Below, in pieces: positions 23,794 through 36,319 of a stretch of DNA of 61,505 nt. The stretch lies in assembly GCA_017430925.1 (NCBI GenBank), contig JAFRMA010000051.1:1-61505 (forward strand), written 5' to 3'. This DNA is from Solobacterium sp. (GTDB lineage: Bacteria > Bacillota_I > Bacilli_A > Erysipelotrichales > Erysipelotrichaceae). A program made the position numbers and the translations under genes. Numbering within the stretch: position 1 is the first letter of the stretch; each line of letters opens with the position of its first letter. Under the pieces are notes generated by a model. That model was not told the DNA's origin. It ran no database searches and was given only the letters and a program-made list of their open reading frames with translations.

Positions 23794-25050
23794 TTATTCT
23801 CCCGCAGCTGCTTCACAAGTAACGGTACTGCCGTCCCCGAGATGAATCACCGCTCTCCAGATCTCACCCTCCTGTACATTCATAACAGGCAGCTGGTAGT
23901 AATTGACGATTGCATGGACCATGTATACTTCATCGTAGGCAGTATCGTATAATTCCCCGTTACGGTAGAATTCCACATAGTCGATCTGTTCCGGATATAA
24001 CGCCGCCAGACGGATGAACCGCTTGTTTTCATAGACCAGATTTTTCTCCAGACCACACAGCCGGAAGTGATCCACCTGTGCAGGATCGATCTTCTCTATA
24101 CCCAGTTCTTCTTTCATTCTTAACGCAAAGTATTCATCTTCTCCGGGAAGTATACCCCAGTCCGCAGGTGGTTCCTGCTTGGTGAAATTGTTGTAGTATC
24201 CCCAGGATACACCGTTACTCATAGCGATCTTCATTGCGCCGATGGACGGGGAATCCTCGTTGATCACAATTGGACGTAAAGGACGGATTTTCTTCGCTTT
24301 CTGAATCAGATGATATAACTGTGTGCGGCTCTGACTGTTCCCGTGGATCAGGATGACATCTGAATTCCCGGCAACCGCTTCTGAGAAATAACCACCGGTA
24401 CCGCTGCATCCAACAGGCATATGCCCGGACGCTTCTCTGGCTTTTTCCATCAGATGCACTACCCCGTAGTCCTGGTGAATTACCGGACGATCCTTGAAAT
24501 CATACACATCGTTCTCGTTCGCAATCTCAATAATCACATTGGTATACCCTTGTTCTCTCAGCCACGTACAGGCAGTTACTACCGCATTCTCAATTTCCTG
24601 ATCATTTTCCAGGAATCTGGTCTGCGCACCGTACAGAAGACTGACGATCACCACCATGCCCAATTCATCACAGGCAGTAATCAGGCGATCCATACGGTTC
24701 AGATAAGCCGGATCCATCTCTGTACCGTGATTTCTGTACGGGTTATTGATAATCGTCTTGTTGTCGATTGTAAAGGCTGGTCCTCCGCCCTGGAAGCCCA
24801 CAGTGACAGCACGCAGACCGCACACATACCATTCCGGCAATGCCCGGATCAGATCGTCAGTATTCTTCTCAGGATCAAATACACGTCCAAAACGCTGATA
24901 TCTTTCCCTGCCTGACGCATCATCGAATACACCCTGGATAAACCTCGCATTCATCAGGAATCCCTCGTATCTGGTATCTTTGATTTCTACATATGTATAC
25001 TGTCCGTTAATCAGGAACTTATCTTCCTGGATTGTTAACCTGGTTTTCAT
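23794..25050 (-). CDS. GH5-like (clan A) TIM-barrel glycosidase
   Basis: 418 residues, no signal peptide. A (beta/alpha)8 barrel with an acid/base candidate in IEIANENDVYD (near residue 180) and a nucleophile candidate in IVINEDSPS (near 264), the spacing seen in GH5-type cellulase/mannanase-like enzymes; a small beta domain follows (about 340-418). Substrate unknown. Being cytosolic, it may act on short oligosaccharides. The start at 25050 is chosen for GAGG 7 nt upstream; the ATG at 25056 abuts it. A TATAAT lies about 50 nt upstream. Confidence 0.75.
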   Translation of the reverse strand: MKTRLTIQEDKFLINGQYTYVEIKDTRYEGFLMNARFIQGVFDDASGRERYQRFGRVFDPEKNTDDLIRALPEWYVCGLRAVTVGFQGGGPAFTIDNKTIINNPYRNHGTEMDPAYLNRMDRLITACDELGMVVIVSLLYGAQTRFLENDQEIENAVVTACTWLREQGYTNVIIEIANENDVYDFKDRPVIHQDYGVVHLMEKAREASGHMPVGCSGTGGYFSEAVAGNSDVILIHGNSQSRTQLYHLIQKAKKIRPLRPIVINEDSPSIGAMKIAMSNGVSWGYYNNFTKQEPPADWGILPGEDEYFALRMKEELGIEKIDPAQVDHFRLCGLEKNLVYENKRFIRLAALYPEQIDYVEFYRNGELYDTAYDEVYMVHAIVNYYQLPVMNVQEGEIWRAVIHLGDGSTVTCEAAAGE

Positions 25051-25121
25051 CGGCATACCTCATTTCTATATCTTTTATCATATTTATTATACCTTCATCC
25101 CAGAAAAGATTCCCGGGGAAT

Positions 25122-25165
25122 AAGAAAAGGATCTGTATCATCCTTTAGGGATGAACAGACCCTTT
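25122..25165 (-). terminator. Terminator of oppBCDFA
   Basis: Long imperfect hairpin on the minus strand (arms AAGG-TCTGT-TCATCC against GGATGA-ACAGA-CCTT), then a T-rich tail, 45 nt after the oppA stop. Confidence 0.75.
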
Positions 25166-25209
25166 CGTTAAATATTTGTCTTAGATTCTTTCAGTTTATT
25201 CTGGTCAGC

Positions 25210-26874
25210 TTATTTCTTTTCTACATACCAGAATCTGCCACGCTGGAGGTTCTTCCAATCCTGGCTCTGCAGTGTGTAGGAAACATAACCGATTACAGGA
25301 ACGACGAAGCATTCTTCTTCGATAGCATAGTTTTCAATTTCGTGCATAGCAACGATACGGTCATCACCGAGTTTTGCCTGAGAAGCAACGATCATTTCAT
25401 CGCACTTTTCGTTACCGGAAGAAACAACCGGACCTGTAGATGTTGTCTTCAGCAGATCTGTGAATGTGGAAGCATCATAGTAGTCAGCAGAGAAACCACC
25501 ACGGCAGATCTCATAGATACCATTTTCACGATCATCGAAGAATGTACGGATTTCAGCGTTCTTGATCTCGAGATCAATGTAGATATCCTTGTACTGTTCA
25601 CGGAGAATAGCAGCAACTGTATCATGCAGGTCAGAAGCGTTGGTGTAGTAAACAAGGTGCAGCTGGTTATTTTCGTTGTATCCTGCTTCTTCCATCAGAG
25701 CACGAGCTTCATCCTTGTCTGTGTAAACCAGCTGGTGTTCAGCATCCTGTTCTTCACGGAAGTCACCATTCAGGCCTGGAATACCCTTGGAAACAAGTCC
25801 ATACAGCGGATAGTAGATGGTGTCGTTGTCGAGAGCTGTGCAGATGTAGTCTCTGTCAAGACCGATCTGGAGAGCACGACGTACACGGCGATCCTGCAGT
25901 GCAGGCTGATCGTTGTTGTGGCTGTTGATATAGATGTAGTAAGAAGCCGGTGTCTTGGAAATAACGAGTTCCGGATTTCCCGCATACATCTTGGCAACTG
26001 CGTTACCCAGGGAGTTCGCATAGTAGATTTCCTTTGTCTGGAATGCCATTAACTGAGCATCCATATCTGTGATAACCTTACCGACGATCTTTTCTGTAAC
26101 AACCTTATCTGCATGTGAGAAGTATTCATTTCTCGCAAATTCGAAACGTGTCGGAGCATCCAGGTATGTCAGTTTGTAAGCGCCGTTTGTCGGAACAGTA
26201 ATATCATTTGCCCACTGGCTGTCATGTTCTACAGCAATCTCCGGACGAAGCGGGAGGTAGCAGGACATGGTCATTGTGGATGTGAAGTATTCACAAGGCT
26301 GTGTCAGTGTCATTTCGATTGTATAGTCATCAACTGCGCGGAGACCGACATCGTCCATGTCAGCAACATCATCCATGTTTTCGGAATGCGGTAAAGCACC
26401 TACTACATAGTCAGCCAGGTACTGGGAATACAGTGAGTTACCTTTACCCATACCGATAGCACGCTTCCATGCATATACATAATGTTCAGCAGTTACAGGT
26501 TCACCATCAGACCACTTGTTGTTTTCATCAAGATGGAATGTGTAGACTTTACCATCTTCACTTACATCATAGCCTGTGCAAGCCTGGTTAACCAGTTCGT
26601 TGGTGTCCGGATCTGTTGTGAACAGCGGATAATAAGTCTGGGCGATAATCAGTCCGGATACCGCGTCATCAATAATTGCAGGGTCTAACAGACGAGGTTC
26701 ACCAGCAACTGCGAAATAGAAAGTGTTGTCTTCATCTGCAGCAGGTGTTGCCGGTTCAGCGCTGGCAGCAGGAGATCCTGCAGGAGCCGCGGAGCCACTC
26801 GGAGAGCCGGATGAACAAGCAGCCAGACTCATGACCATCAGAGAACTCATCAGGACAGCTAATAGTTTTTTCAT
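25210..26874 (-). CDS. oppA: Oligopeptide ABC transporter, substrate-binding lipoprotein OppA
   Basis: 554 residues. Lipoprotein signal with lipobox LAAC (Cys at residue 20), a short Ser/Gly/Ala/Pro-rich linker, then the SBP_bac_5 two-lobe fold typical of oligopeptide-binding proteins (YVYAWKRAI, near 135; RRALQIGLDRDYI near 340). Anchored on the outer face of the membrane, it delivers peptides to OppBC. It is the last gene of oppB-C-D-F-A, 25 nt after oppF, with GGAG about 8 nt upstream of the ATG. Confidence 0.95.
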   Translation of the reverse strand: MKKLLAVLMSSLMVMSLAACSSGSPSGSAAPAGSPAASAEPATPAADEDNTFYFAVAGEPRLLDPAIIDDAVSGLIIAQTYYPLFTTDPDTNELVNQACTGYDVSEDGKVYTFHLDENNKWSDGEPVTAEHYVYAWKRAIGMGKGNSLYSQYLADYVVGALPHSENMDDVADMDDVGLRAVDDYTIEMTLTQPCEYFTSTMTMSCYLPLRPEIAVEHDSQWANDITVPTNGAYKLTYLDAPTRFEFARNEYFSHADKVVTEKIVGKVITDMDAQLMAFQTKEIYYANSLGNAVAKMYAGNPELVISKTPASYYIYINSHNNDQPALQDRRVRRALQIGLDRDYICTALDNDTIYYPLYGLVSKGIPGLNGDFREEQDAEHQLVYTDKDEARALMEEAGYNENNQLHLVYYTNASDLHDTVAAILREQYKDIYIDLEIKNAEIRTFFDDRENGIYEICRGGFSADYYDASTFTDLLKTTSTGPVVSSGNEKCDEMIVASQAKLGDDRIVAMHEIENYAIEEECFVVPVIGYVSYTLQSQDWKNLQRGRFWYVEKK

Positions 26875-26899
26875 TTTCTTTCTCCTTTTCTTTTTTTGT

Positions 26900-27877
26900 T
26901 TACTTCTCGTAGAGGTGGCAGGATACCAGGCGTGTACCTACCTGAATAGGTTCCGGCCTTTCGGTCTGACAACGATTTGTCGCTTTTTGACAACGTGTTG
27001 AGAACGGGCAGCCGGCTGGCGGGTTGATTGGAGATGGTATTTCTCCTTCCAGAACAATTCTCCTCTTCGCTTTTGCTGTGTTCGGATCCGGAATCGGGAT
27101 GGCCGACAGCAATGCAGCCGTATACGGATGCAGAGGACGGTGATAGATGTCATTGGCCGGTCCGGATTCTACCATGTGACCCAGGTACATGACACCGATC
27201 GTGTCCGAGATGTGCTTGACCATGTTCAGGTCATGAGCGATGAAGAGATATGACAGACCCAGGTCATGCTGGATTTGTTCCAGCAGGTTGACGACCTGTG
27301 CCTGGATACTGACGTCGAGAGCCGAGATTGGTTCGTCACAGACGATGAATTTCGGATCGACTGCCAGTGCTCTGGCGATACCTATACGTTGACGCTGTCC
27401 GCCGGAGAATTCCGCCGGATAACGCCGGATATGATCAGGTTTGAGACCTACGATTCGCAGGAGTTCTACGACTCTTTCTTCCCTTTCCTGATCGTTGTTA
27501 TAAATGTTGTGAATATCCATCGGTTCTTTGATGATTTCACCAACCGTCATACGGGGATTCAGGGATGCGTAGGGATCCTGGAAGATCATCTGTACATCTT
27601 TACGATATTTTTTCAGTTCCTGACCTTTCAGGTGGGCAATATCCTGACCCTTATAGGTTATGGATCCAGCGACCGGATTGTAGAGTTTGACAATCGTACG
27701 GCCCAATGTGGTTTTGCCGCAGCCGGATTCTCCGACAAGTCCGAAAGTCGAATTAGGCATGACATCGAAGCTGACATCATCTACCGCCTTGACGATCTGT
27801 TTCTTGGAGAAGATTCCCTTTGTGACATCGAAATGTGTTTTTAAATTCTTAACGCTTAGAATCGGGGCTTCACTCAT
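26900..27877 (-). CDS. oppF: Oligopeptide ABC transporter ATP-binding protein OppF
   Basis: 325 residues. Walker [10 protein letters not shown] (near residue 49), signature FSGGQRQRIGIA, Walker B FIVCDEPISALD and the oligopeptide/dipeptide C-terminal zipper with four Cys in the last 35 residues, typical for binding an Fe-S cluster in this family. It pairs with OppD to power peptide import. It overlaps oppD by 8 nt. Confidence 0.94.
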   Translation of the reverse strand: MSEAPILSVKNLKTHFDVTKGIFSKKQIVKAVDDVSFDVMPNSTFGLVGESGCGKTTLGRTIVKLYNPVAGSITYKGQDIAHLKGQELKKYRKDVQMIFQDPYASLNPRMTVGEIIKEPMDIHNIYNNDQEREERVVELLRIVGLKPDHIRRYPAEFSGGQRQRIGIARALAVDPKFIVCDEPISALDVSIQAQVVNLLEQIQHDLGLSYLFIAHDLNMVKHISDTIGVMYLGHMVESGPANDIYHRPLHPYTAALLSAIPIPDPNTAKAKRRIVLEGEIPSPINPPAGCPFSTRCQKATNRCQTERPEPIQVGTRLVSCHLYEK

Positions 27878-28877
27878 GGTAGTTCACCGCCCTTTCATCC
27901 AGCAGCCAGCAGGAACACTGATGTGTTTCACTGAAGGTTGTTACTGCCGGTTCGTAATCTCTGCAGACAAGCATGGCTTTCTCACAGCGATCCACAAACG
28001 GACAGCCTTTCGGAGGATTCAGCAGATCCGGCGGGGATCCAGGAATCGGGTGTAACACCTTCTCTTCGTCATCCTCAGGATTCGCAATACATCCCAGCAG
28101 ACCTGTCGTGTACGGATGTTTCGGTTCATAGAAGATTTCCTTATCCGTACCGATTTCTACGATCTTACCACCATACATGATCGCAATACGATCACACAGT
28201 TTGGCAACTACACCCAGGTCATGGGTGATCATGATGATTGCTGAATTGGAATTTGTTTTCAGTTCATCGATCAGTTCCAGTACCTGCGCCTGGATCGTAA
28301 CGTCCAGAGCGGTTGTCGGTTCATCCGCAATGACCAGCTTCGGTGAGTTGGCCAGGGCGATTGCGATAACGATACGCTGACGCATACCTCCGGAGAACTC
28401 AAACGGATACTGTTCAATACGTTTTTCCGGGGAAGGAATACCGACATGGTTCATCAGTTCCAGAGCACGTGCTGTCGCTTCAGCTCTGGTACAGTTGTTA
28501 TGGTTCATGATCGGCTCAACGAGCTGTGTACCGATTTTCAGAACCGGATTCAGGAAGGTCATCGGATCCTGGAAGATCATACCCATCGTATTACCGCGGA
28601 TCTTCCTCATTTTATCTTCATATTCCCGTTTGGAAGCGAAGGAAGAAGGTGTAATATCTTCTCCGTCAAAGGTGAACTGTCCTTCTTTGACCTGACCGTT
28701 GTCTGCCAGCAGACCAATCAGGGAATACATTGTCTGGCTCTTACCGGAACCGGATTCACCAACGATACCCAGGGCTTCACCCTGATCAACATGCAGCGAT
28801 ACTCCACGTACCGCCTGTACATCACCCTGTTCTGTATAGAACGAAGTGACCATATTCTTTATCTCTAACAGCGGCAT
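27870..28877 (-). CDS. oppD: Oligopeptide ABC transporter ATP-binding protein OppD
   Basis: 335 residues. Walker A GESGSGKSQ (near 37), signature FSGGMRQRIVIA, Walker B LVIADEPTTALD and the Cys-containing C-terminal oligo_HPY region (NPPKGCPFVDRCEKAM). Partner of OppF. GGAGG lies 6 nt before the ATG. The gene begins 3 nt after oppC. Confidence 0.94.
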   Translation of the reverse strand: MPLLEIKNMVTSFYTEQGDVQAVRGVSLHVDQGEALGIVGESGSGKSQTMYSLIGLLADNGQVKEGQFTFDGEDITPSSFASKREYEDKMRKIRGNTMGMIFQDPMTFLNPVLKIGTQLVEPIMNHNNCTRAEATARALELMNHVGIPSPEKRIEQYPFEFSGGMRQRIVIAIALANSPKLVIADEPTTALDVTIQAQVLELIDELKTNSNSAIIMITHDLGVVAKLCDRIAIMYGGKIVEIGTDKEIFYEPKHPYTTGLLGCIANPEDDEEKVLHPIPGSPPDLLNPPKGCPFVDRCEKAMLVCRDYEPAVTTFSETHQCSCWLLDERAVNYHE

Positions 28878-28879
28878 AC

Positions 28880-29806
28880 TTACCTCCTCTTCAGCTGCAG
28901 TGCTTCGCCGACACCGTCACCGACGAAGTTCAGTGACAAGGTCGTAAGACAGATCGCAGCTACAGGCCATATGATCTGAATCGGATAAGAGAAGATCAGA
29001 GCTCGGCAGTCGTTCGCCAGTTTACCCCAGGAAGGAATCGTAGGGTCAATACCGATACCGACAAAACTCAGGAAAGCTTCGGTAAAGATGGCTGCCGGTA
29101 CCATCATCGTCAGTGTAACGATAATAGGACCCAGTGCGTTGATGATCAGGTGTTTGATCAGGATACGCCAGTCAGATGCGCCGATAACGCGGGCTGCCAG
29201 GGCGAATTCCATCTCTTTTAATGACATGACCTGGGTACGTACCTGACGGGCCATACCAATCCAGGAAGTCAAACAGATCGCCAGCATCATACTGTAGATA
29301 CTGTTACCGAAGATCATCAGGATCAATACGATATATAGTAATGTAGGAACTGCGTAGATAACATCGATGACACGCATCATGACCATATCTACCTTGCCGC
29401 CGATATAACCGGATATACCACCGTAGACAATACCGATAACCAGGTTGATGGCAGCGGTGGAGAAACCTACAGCAAGCGAGATACGGGCACCGTACATAAC
29501 TCTGACGAAGATATCTCTTCCCAGTTTATCTGTACCGAAGGGGTGTGCCAGAGACGGCAGCGCGTTACGGTTCAGAATATCCTGTGACTCATAGTTGTAC
29601 GGAGATAACATCGGGACTAAGATTGCGCCAAGAATCAGAATAGTCAGGAAGATCAAACCGAATAATGCCAATTTGTTCTTCTTGAACCGATCCCAGGCAT
29701 CCTTGACGAATGTCTTGGAGGCAACCGCAATGAATTCGGAATTCTTTTCATCTTCTCTAAGCTGTCGGAACAACTCAGGAGTGATTTCAGCATTCTTTAC
29801 ACTCAT
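28880..29806 (-). CDS. oppC: Oligopeptide ABC transporter permease OppC
   Basis: 308 residues. The longer N-terminal cytoplasmic part (about 35 residues) and first TM (about 46-66) followed by a LxxPFGTDKLGRDIF loop are typical of OppC/DppC. The EAA-type coupling motif (AARVIGASDWRILIKHLI, near 206) contacts the ATPases. Six TM segments in all. AGGAGG lies 6 nt upstream of the ATG. Confidence 0.94.
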   Translation of the reverse strand: MSVKNAEITPELFRQLREDEKNSEFIAVASKTFVKDAWDRFKKNKLALFGLIFLTILILGAILVPMLSPYNYESQDILNRNALPSLAHPFGTDKLGRDIFVRVMYGARISLAVGFSTAAINLVIGIVYGGISGYIGGKVDMVMMRVIDVIYAVPTLLYIVLILMIFGNSIYSMMLAICLTSWIGMARQVRTQVMSLKEMEFALAARVIGASDWRILIKHLIINALGPIIVTLTMMVPAAIFTEAFLSFVGIGIDPTIPSWGKLANDCRALIFSYPIQIIWPVAAICLTTLSLNFVGDGVGEALQLKRR

Positions 29807-29816
29807 ACCACACCTC

Positions 29817-30740
29817 CTACTTACCTAACTTGATACGCGGATCGATAATCGCCGCGGCAAGATCAGAAATCAGGTTCATCGCGATGACAATTGCACCGAA
29901 GAAGATCGTCAGACCCATGACCAGTGTATAGTCACGGTTCGTAATGGACTGTGTGAATTCTGCGCCGATTCCCGGGATGGAGAAGAGTGACTCAATAACC
30001 AGCGAACCAGTTACGAGACCGGCAAACATCGGGCCGCAGTATGTCACGACCGGAAGCAGTGCGTTTTTCAGCGCGTGCTTGGTAACGACCTTTACTTCAT
30101 CGGAGCCCTTGGAACGGGCTAATGTAATATAATCCTGACTGATTACGTCCCTGAGACTTGAACGGGACAAACGTGTGATTGAGGAGATAGAGCCAAGACT
30201 TAACGCAAATACCGGCATGATATACTGCTGAGGTTTGTCCAGACCGACAATACCTACGAGGTTGAGTTTTACCGCGAAGATGATCATCATCAACATGGCA
30301 AACAGGAAGCCGGGTATGGATACCCCCAATGTCGCAAACAAGGTGATCAGTGAATTTACCCAACGTTTCTTAGCCAGAGCGGAAACGATACCGAACATAA
30401 GTCCGATGGATAACGCGACCACGAAGGCGATGGCACCGATTCTCGCTGTGACCGGAGCACGCTTTGCGATGATATCCGAGACCTGCTGTCCTTTCTTGGA
30501 GATGGATTCACCAAAGTCTCCGTGAAGAACGTTTCTCAGATAAATAACATACTGTTCGCCAAGCGGCTTATCCAGGCCGTATTTCGCTTCCATGGCAGCA
30601 TATGCTTCTGCCGAAAGGACTTTATTATCCTGTGCAAAAGGATCACCAGGCATGGCATGAACACCGAAGAAGGTGATCGTCACCAGGATAAACAAGGTGA
30701 GTATTCCGATAACAATTCGTTTGATTGCGTATTTCAGCAT
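29817..30740 (-). CDS. oppB: Oligopeptide ABC transporter permease OppB
   Basis: 307 residues, six TM segments; N-terminal FxxxHxMPGDPF and the coupling loop ARSKGSDEVKVVTKHALKNA (near 205-224) identify OppB/DppB. First gene of the operon. GAGGAG is 11 nt upstream of the ATG. Promoter and an operator-like palindrome lie just upstream. Confidence 0.94.
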   Translation of the reverse strand: MLKYAIKRIVIGILTLFILVTITFFGVHAMPGDPFAQDNKVLSAEAYAAMEAKYGLDKPLGEQYVIYLRNVLHGDFGESISKKGQQVSDIIAKRAPVTARIGAIAFVVALSIGLMFGIVSALAKKRWVNSLITLFATLGVSIPGFLFAMLMMIIFAVKLNLVGIVGLDKPQQYIMPVFALSLGSISSITRLSRSSLRDVISQDYITLARSKGSDEVKVVTKHALKNALLPVVTYCGPMFAGLVTGSLVIESLFSIPGIGAEFTQSITNRDYTLVMGLTIFFGAIVIAMNLISDLAAAIIDPRIKLGK

Positions 30741-30774
30741 AGTTTCTACATACTCCTCTCACAATAATACGCAT

Positions 30775-30803
30775 ATATTACAATATGTATTTCACGTTTT
30801 CAA
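30775..30803 (-). promoter_or_regulatory. Promoter of oppBCDFA
   Basis: Minus strand: TTGAAA (30798-30803), 17-bp spacer, TAATAT (30775-30780), in an A/T-rich region 35-63 nt upstream of the oppB ATG. Confidence 0.55.
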
Positions 30804-30846
30804 CAAAACTTTTGACATTTTACACATAATTTGAATAAATTTTCTT

Positions 30847-30872
30847 AAATTTATGAAAATTGTTTCATAAAT
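30847..30872 (-). promoter_or_regulatory. Operator-like palindrome and CodY-like box upstream of opp
   Basis: Perfect palindrome ATTTATGAAA-ATTG-TTTCATAAAT (30849-30872). Overlapping it, 30847-30861 read on the minus strand as AATTTTCATAAATTT, 13 of 15 matches to the CodY consensus. About 45 bp upstream of the -35 box. Which regulator binds is inference. Confidence 0.5.
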
Positions 30873-30898
30873 ATGCGCGCGAAAAGCATTGAATAAAA

Positions 30899-30925
30899 CC
30901 AAAAAAGCCACCGGATGAGGTGACT
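30899..30925 (-). terminator. Terminator of pgk-tpiA-eno
   Basis: Minus strand: stem GTCACC/GGTGGC (one T-G pair), 6-nt loop, then six T, 27 nt past the eno stop. Confidence 0.8.
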
Positions 30926-30950
30926 TTCTCTGTAGATTTATACTTATCTA

Positions 30951-32255
<1,305 letters not shown>

Positions 32256-32283
32256 TTATTTCCTCCTTGATTGCCTTTTAAAG

Positions 32284-33036
32284 CTATTTTGTTGCGTCAA
32301 TGATTTCAATGAATGAATCTACCTTAAGCGAAGCACCGCCGATCAAAGCACCGTCGATATCTTCACAAGCCATGTATTCCGCAATATTGCCCGGCTTTAC
32401 ACTTCCGCCGTACTGTACGCGTACCACTGCCGCTGTATCTTCATCATACAGTTCTTTAACGGTATCACGGACAAGCTTACAACAAGCCTGCGCAGTTTCC
32501 TTATCCGCATTCTTGCCGGTACCGATCGCCCAGATCGGTTCATAAGCGATAACGATGCGGGATACTTCATCCGCAGTCAGTCCTTCCAGAGAACCTTTCA
32601 GCTGTGTACGGATAACATCTTTTGTCTCACCGGCATCATACTGTGCTTCGGTTTCACCGATGCAGAGAATCGGAGTAATATTCGACGCAAACAGACGCTT
32701 TGCCTTTGCTGCACACGCTTCATTTGTTTCGTTGTAATATGTACGCCTTTCGGAATGTCCGATAATGCAGTAAGTGATGCCAATCTCTTCCAGCATCGGT
32801 ACACTGACTTCGCCGGTATACGCGCCGCTGTCTTTCTGGTTGCAGTTTTCTGCCGCAACGATCAGATGCTTCGCGTTCTTCACACATACATCGACACAGG
32901 TATACGGAGCACCGATACCATAGTCTGCTTTTTCCTCACCGGTCAGATGAGCCTCGACACCCTTCATGAATTCTTCTGCTTCACTGCGCAGTTTATTCAT
33001 CTTCCAGTTGCCGACAATAATCGGTTTTCTTGCCAT
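32284..33036 (-). CDS. tpiA: Triosephosphate isomerase
   Basis: Interconverts DHAP and glyceraldehyde-3-phosphate. 250 residues. N-terminal NWKMN with catalytic Lys (residue 12), catalytic His in CIIGHSERR (near 96), catalytic Glu in AYEPIWAIGTG (near 167) and the phosphate loop VQYGGSVKPGN. It begins 2 nt after the pgk stop, with GGAGAAG overlapping that stop, so translation is coupled. Confidence 0.97.
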   Translation of the reverse strand: MARKPIIVGNWKMNKLRSEAEEFMKGVEAHLTGEEKADYGIGAPYTCVDVCVKNAKHLIVAAENCNQKDSGAYTGEVSVPMLEEIGITYCIIGHSERRTYYNETNEACAAKAKRLFASNITPILCIGETEAQYDAGETKDVIRTQLKGSLEGLTADEVSRIVIAYEPIWAIGTGKNADKETAQACCKLVRDTVKELYDEDTAAVVRVQYGGSVKPGNIAEYMACEDIDGALIGGASLKVDSFIEIIDATK

Positions 33037-33038
33037 GT

Positions 33039-34217
33039 TTACTTCTCCGCAATTACTGCTACACCAGGCAGTTCCTTACCTTCCATGAATTCCAGGGAAG
33101 CGCCGCCGCCTGTAGAAATGTGGCTGAATTTCTCTGCAAAGCCGAGATTCTTCGCTGCTGAAGCACTGTCACCGCCGCCGATAATGGTTGTTGCGCCATC
33201 CAGTTCAGCAAGTGTCTTGCAGATTTCAATTGTACCCTTGGCAAATTCAGGCTTTTCAAACACACCCATCGGGCCATTCCAGAATACAGTCTTGGCACCT
33301 TCCAGTTCCTTTTGGAATTCAGCGATTGTCGCATCACCGATATCCAGACCCATATAACCATCAGGAATCTCACCGGAAGTAACGGTCTTAATATCTGTCG
33401 GAGCGTCGAAATCATTCGCAATCACGGTATCAACCGGCAGGAACAGTTTGCCTTCACCCTTAGCCATGAAGTCTTTTGCGAGATCCATCTTATCTGCTTC
33501 CAGCAGGGAGTTACCGATCTTCTTGCCTTCAGCTGCCGCGAATGTATATGCCATACCGCCGCCGATCAGGACCTTATCCGCAATCTTCAACAGGTTCTCA
33601 ATAACACCAATCTTGTCACTGACCTTGGCACCGCCGAGGATAGCAACAAACGGACGACCCGGATTATTCAGAGCACCGCCCAGGAAACTCAGTTCTTTTT
33701 CTACTAAGAAGCCTACAGCACTCGGCAGATGTGTCGGAATGCCTACGGTAGACGCGTGAGCTCTGTGTACGGAACCAAATGCGTCTTCAACGAACAGATC
33801 GCCCAGAGATGCCCAGTAAGCACCTAATTCAGGATCGTTCTTGGATTCACCCGGTTCATAACGGGTATTCTGCATGAGAATGATCTCACCCTCATTCATT
33901 GCGTTAACTGCAGATTCCAGTTCTTCACCTCTTGTCGCATTGACAAATTTTACCGGAGCATTCTGTACTTCTGCGAGACGCTTGGCAACGATGGACATAT
34001 CATTCTTCAATTTGTCCTCATCTGTTTTAACCTTGCCTAAATGGCTCAGCAGGATTACTTTTGCGCCGTTTTCGGTTAAGTAGTTAATTGTCGGAAGTGC
34101 CGCAACGATACGATTATCATCTGTAATCACATCTCCCTTATGTGGTACGTTGAAGTCCACACGTACGATCACACGTTTGCCTTTGACATCTAAATCTTTG
34201 ACTGTAACTTTAGCCAT
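33039..34217 (-). CDS. pgk: Phosphoglycerate kinase
   Basis: ATP-forming step from 1,3-bisphosphoglycerate. 392 residues with the N-terminal substrate motif RVDFNVPHK (residues 18-26), LLSHLGKVK and the C-terminal nucleotide motif [14 protein letters not shown] (near 347). AGGAGG lies 10 nt before the ATG. First gene of pgk-tpiA-eno; the promoter has an extended -10. Confidence 0.97.
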   Translation of the reverse strand: MAKVTVKDLDVKGKRVIVRVDFNVPHKGDVITDDNRIVAALPTINYLTENGAKVILLSHLGKVKTDEDKLKNDMSIVAKRLAEVQNAPVKFVNATRGEELESAVNAMNEGEIILMQNTRYEPGESKNDPELGAYWASLGDLFVEDAFGSVHRAHASTVGIPTHLPSAVGFLVEKELSFLGGALNNPGRPFVAILGGAKVSDKIGVIENLLKIADKVLIGGGMAYTFAAAEGKKIGNSLLEADKMDLAKDFMAKGEGKLFLPVDTVIANDFDAPTDIKTVTSGEIPDGYMGLDIGDATIAEFQKELEGAKTVFWNGPMGVFEKPEFAKGTIEICKTLAELDGATTIIGGGDSASAAKNLGFAEKFSHISTGGGASLEFMEGKELPGVAVIAEK

Positions 34218-34251
34218 GATGGAAAAACCTCCTTCTTTTCTCCGATTTATT

Positions 34252-34260
34252 ATTATACCA
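34252..34260 (-). promoter_or_regulatory. Extended -10 promoter of pgk-tpiA-eno
   Basis: TGG directly before TATAAT on the minus strand (TATAAT at 34252-34257), with TTTACT 18 bp upstream as a weak -35. It lies 40 nt before the pgk ATG. Confidence 0.65.
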
Positions 34261-34314
34261 CCAAGTTATATTGTGAGTAAATGGACAAGTGCTATTTATC
34301 CCTGCATACAGTGC

Positions 34315-35802
<1,488 letters not shown>

Positions 35803-35870
35803 TCATTAACACGTTTATTATATCATGAGTGTTCTCCCGGCAGGATGGAACACGTCATATCTGTTATGTA

Positions 35871-35894
35871 AAAATGCCTGTATACACAGGCATT
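35871..35894 (-). terminator. Terminator of the pyr operon
   Basis: Stem AATGCCTGT/ACAGGCATT (9 bp, perfect), 4-nt loop, then T-run on the minus strand, 6 nt past the pyrI stop. Confidence 0.9.
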
Positions 35895-35899
35895 CTTAT

Positions 35900-36319
35900 T
35901 TACTCTTCTGCTTTGGTTTCGCAGTAGATACAGCGGTAGATTTTCTCTTTGGGATTGGTCAGACGGAAGACATGCGGCAGTTCCTGCTCAACACTGGTAA
36001 TACAGCGGGGATTCTTACAATGGATGACATTTGTCAGTGTCTGCGGTAAAGCCAGGGTCTTCTTCTCTACCAGTTTTCCATCCTTAATGATATTCACAGT
36101 AGCTCCCGGATCAACATACCCGATGACATCCAGATTGACAGGAATATCCGCATCGATCTTGATGATATCTTTCTTGCCGGTTTTCACACTGCTGGCATTG
36201 CGGATCAGGGCTACGGAACAATCCAGTTCTCCAAGTCCAAGTAATTCATAAAGTTTCATTGCCTGTCCGGCAGTAATATGGTCAATAACGATACCGTTCT
36301 GTATGGAATCTATATTCAT
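35900..36319 (-). CDS. pyrI: Aspartate carbamoyltransferase regulatory chain
   Basis: 139 residues. N-terminal allosteric domain (nucleotide-binding; [10 protein letters not shown], residues 9-18) and C-terminal zinc domain with four Cys (CKNPRC near 102-107 and CIYC near 131-134). It binds CTP/ATP effectors and holds PyrB in the c6r6 complex. Its ATG overlaps the pyrB stop by 4 nt. It gives the pathway feedback control in addition to attenuation of the operon. Confidence 0.95.
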   Translation of the reverse strand: MNIDSIQNGIVIDHITAGQAMKLYELLGLGELDCSVALIRNASSVKTGKKDIIKIDADIPVNLDVIGYVDPGATVNIIKDGKLVEKKTLALPQTLTNVIHCKNPRCITSVEQELPHVFRLTNPKEKIYRCIYCETKAEE

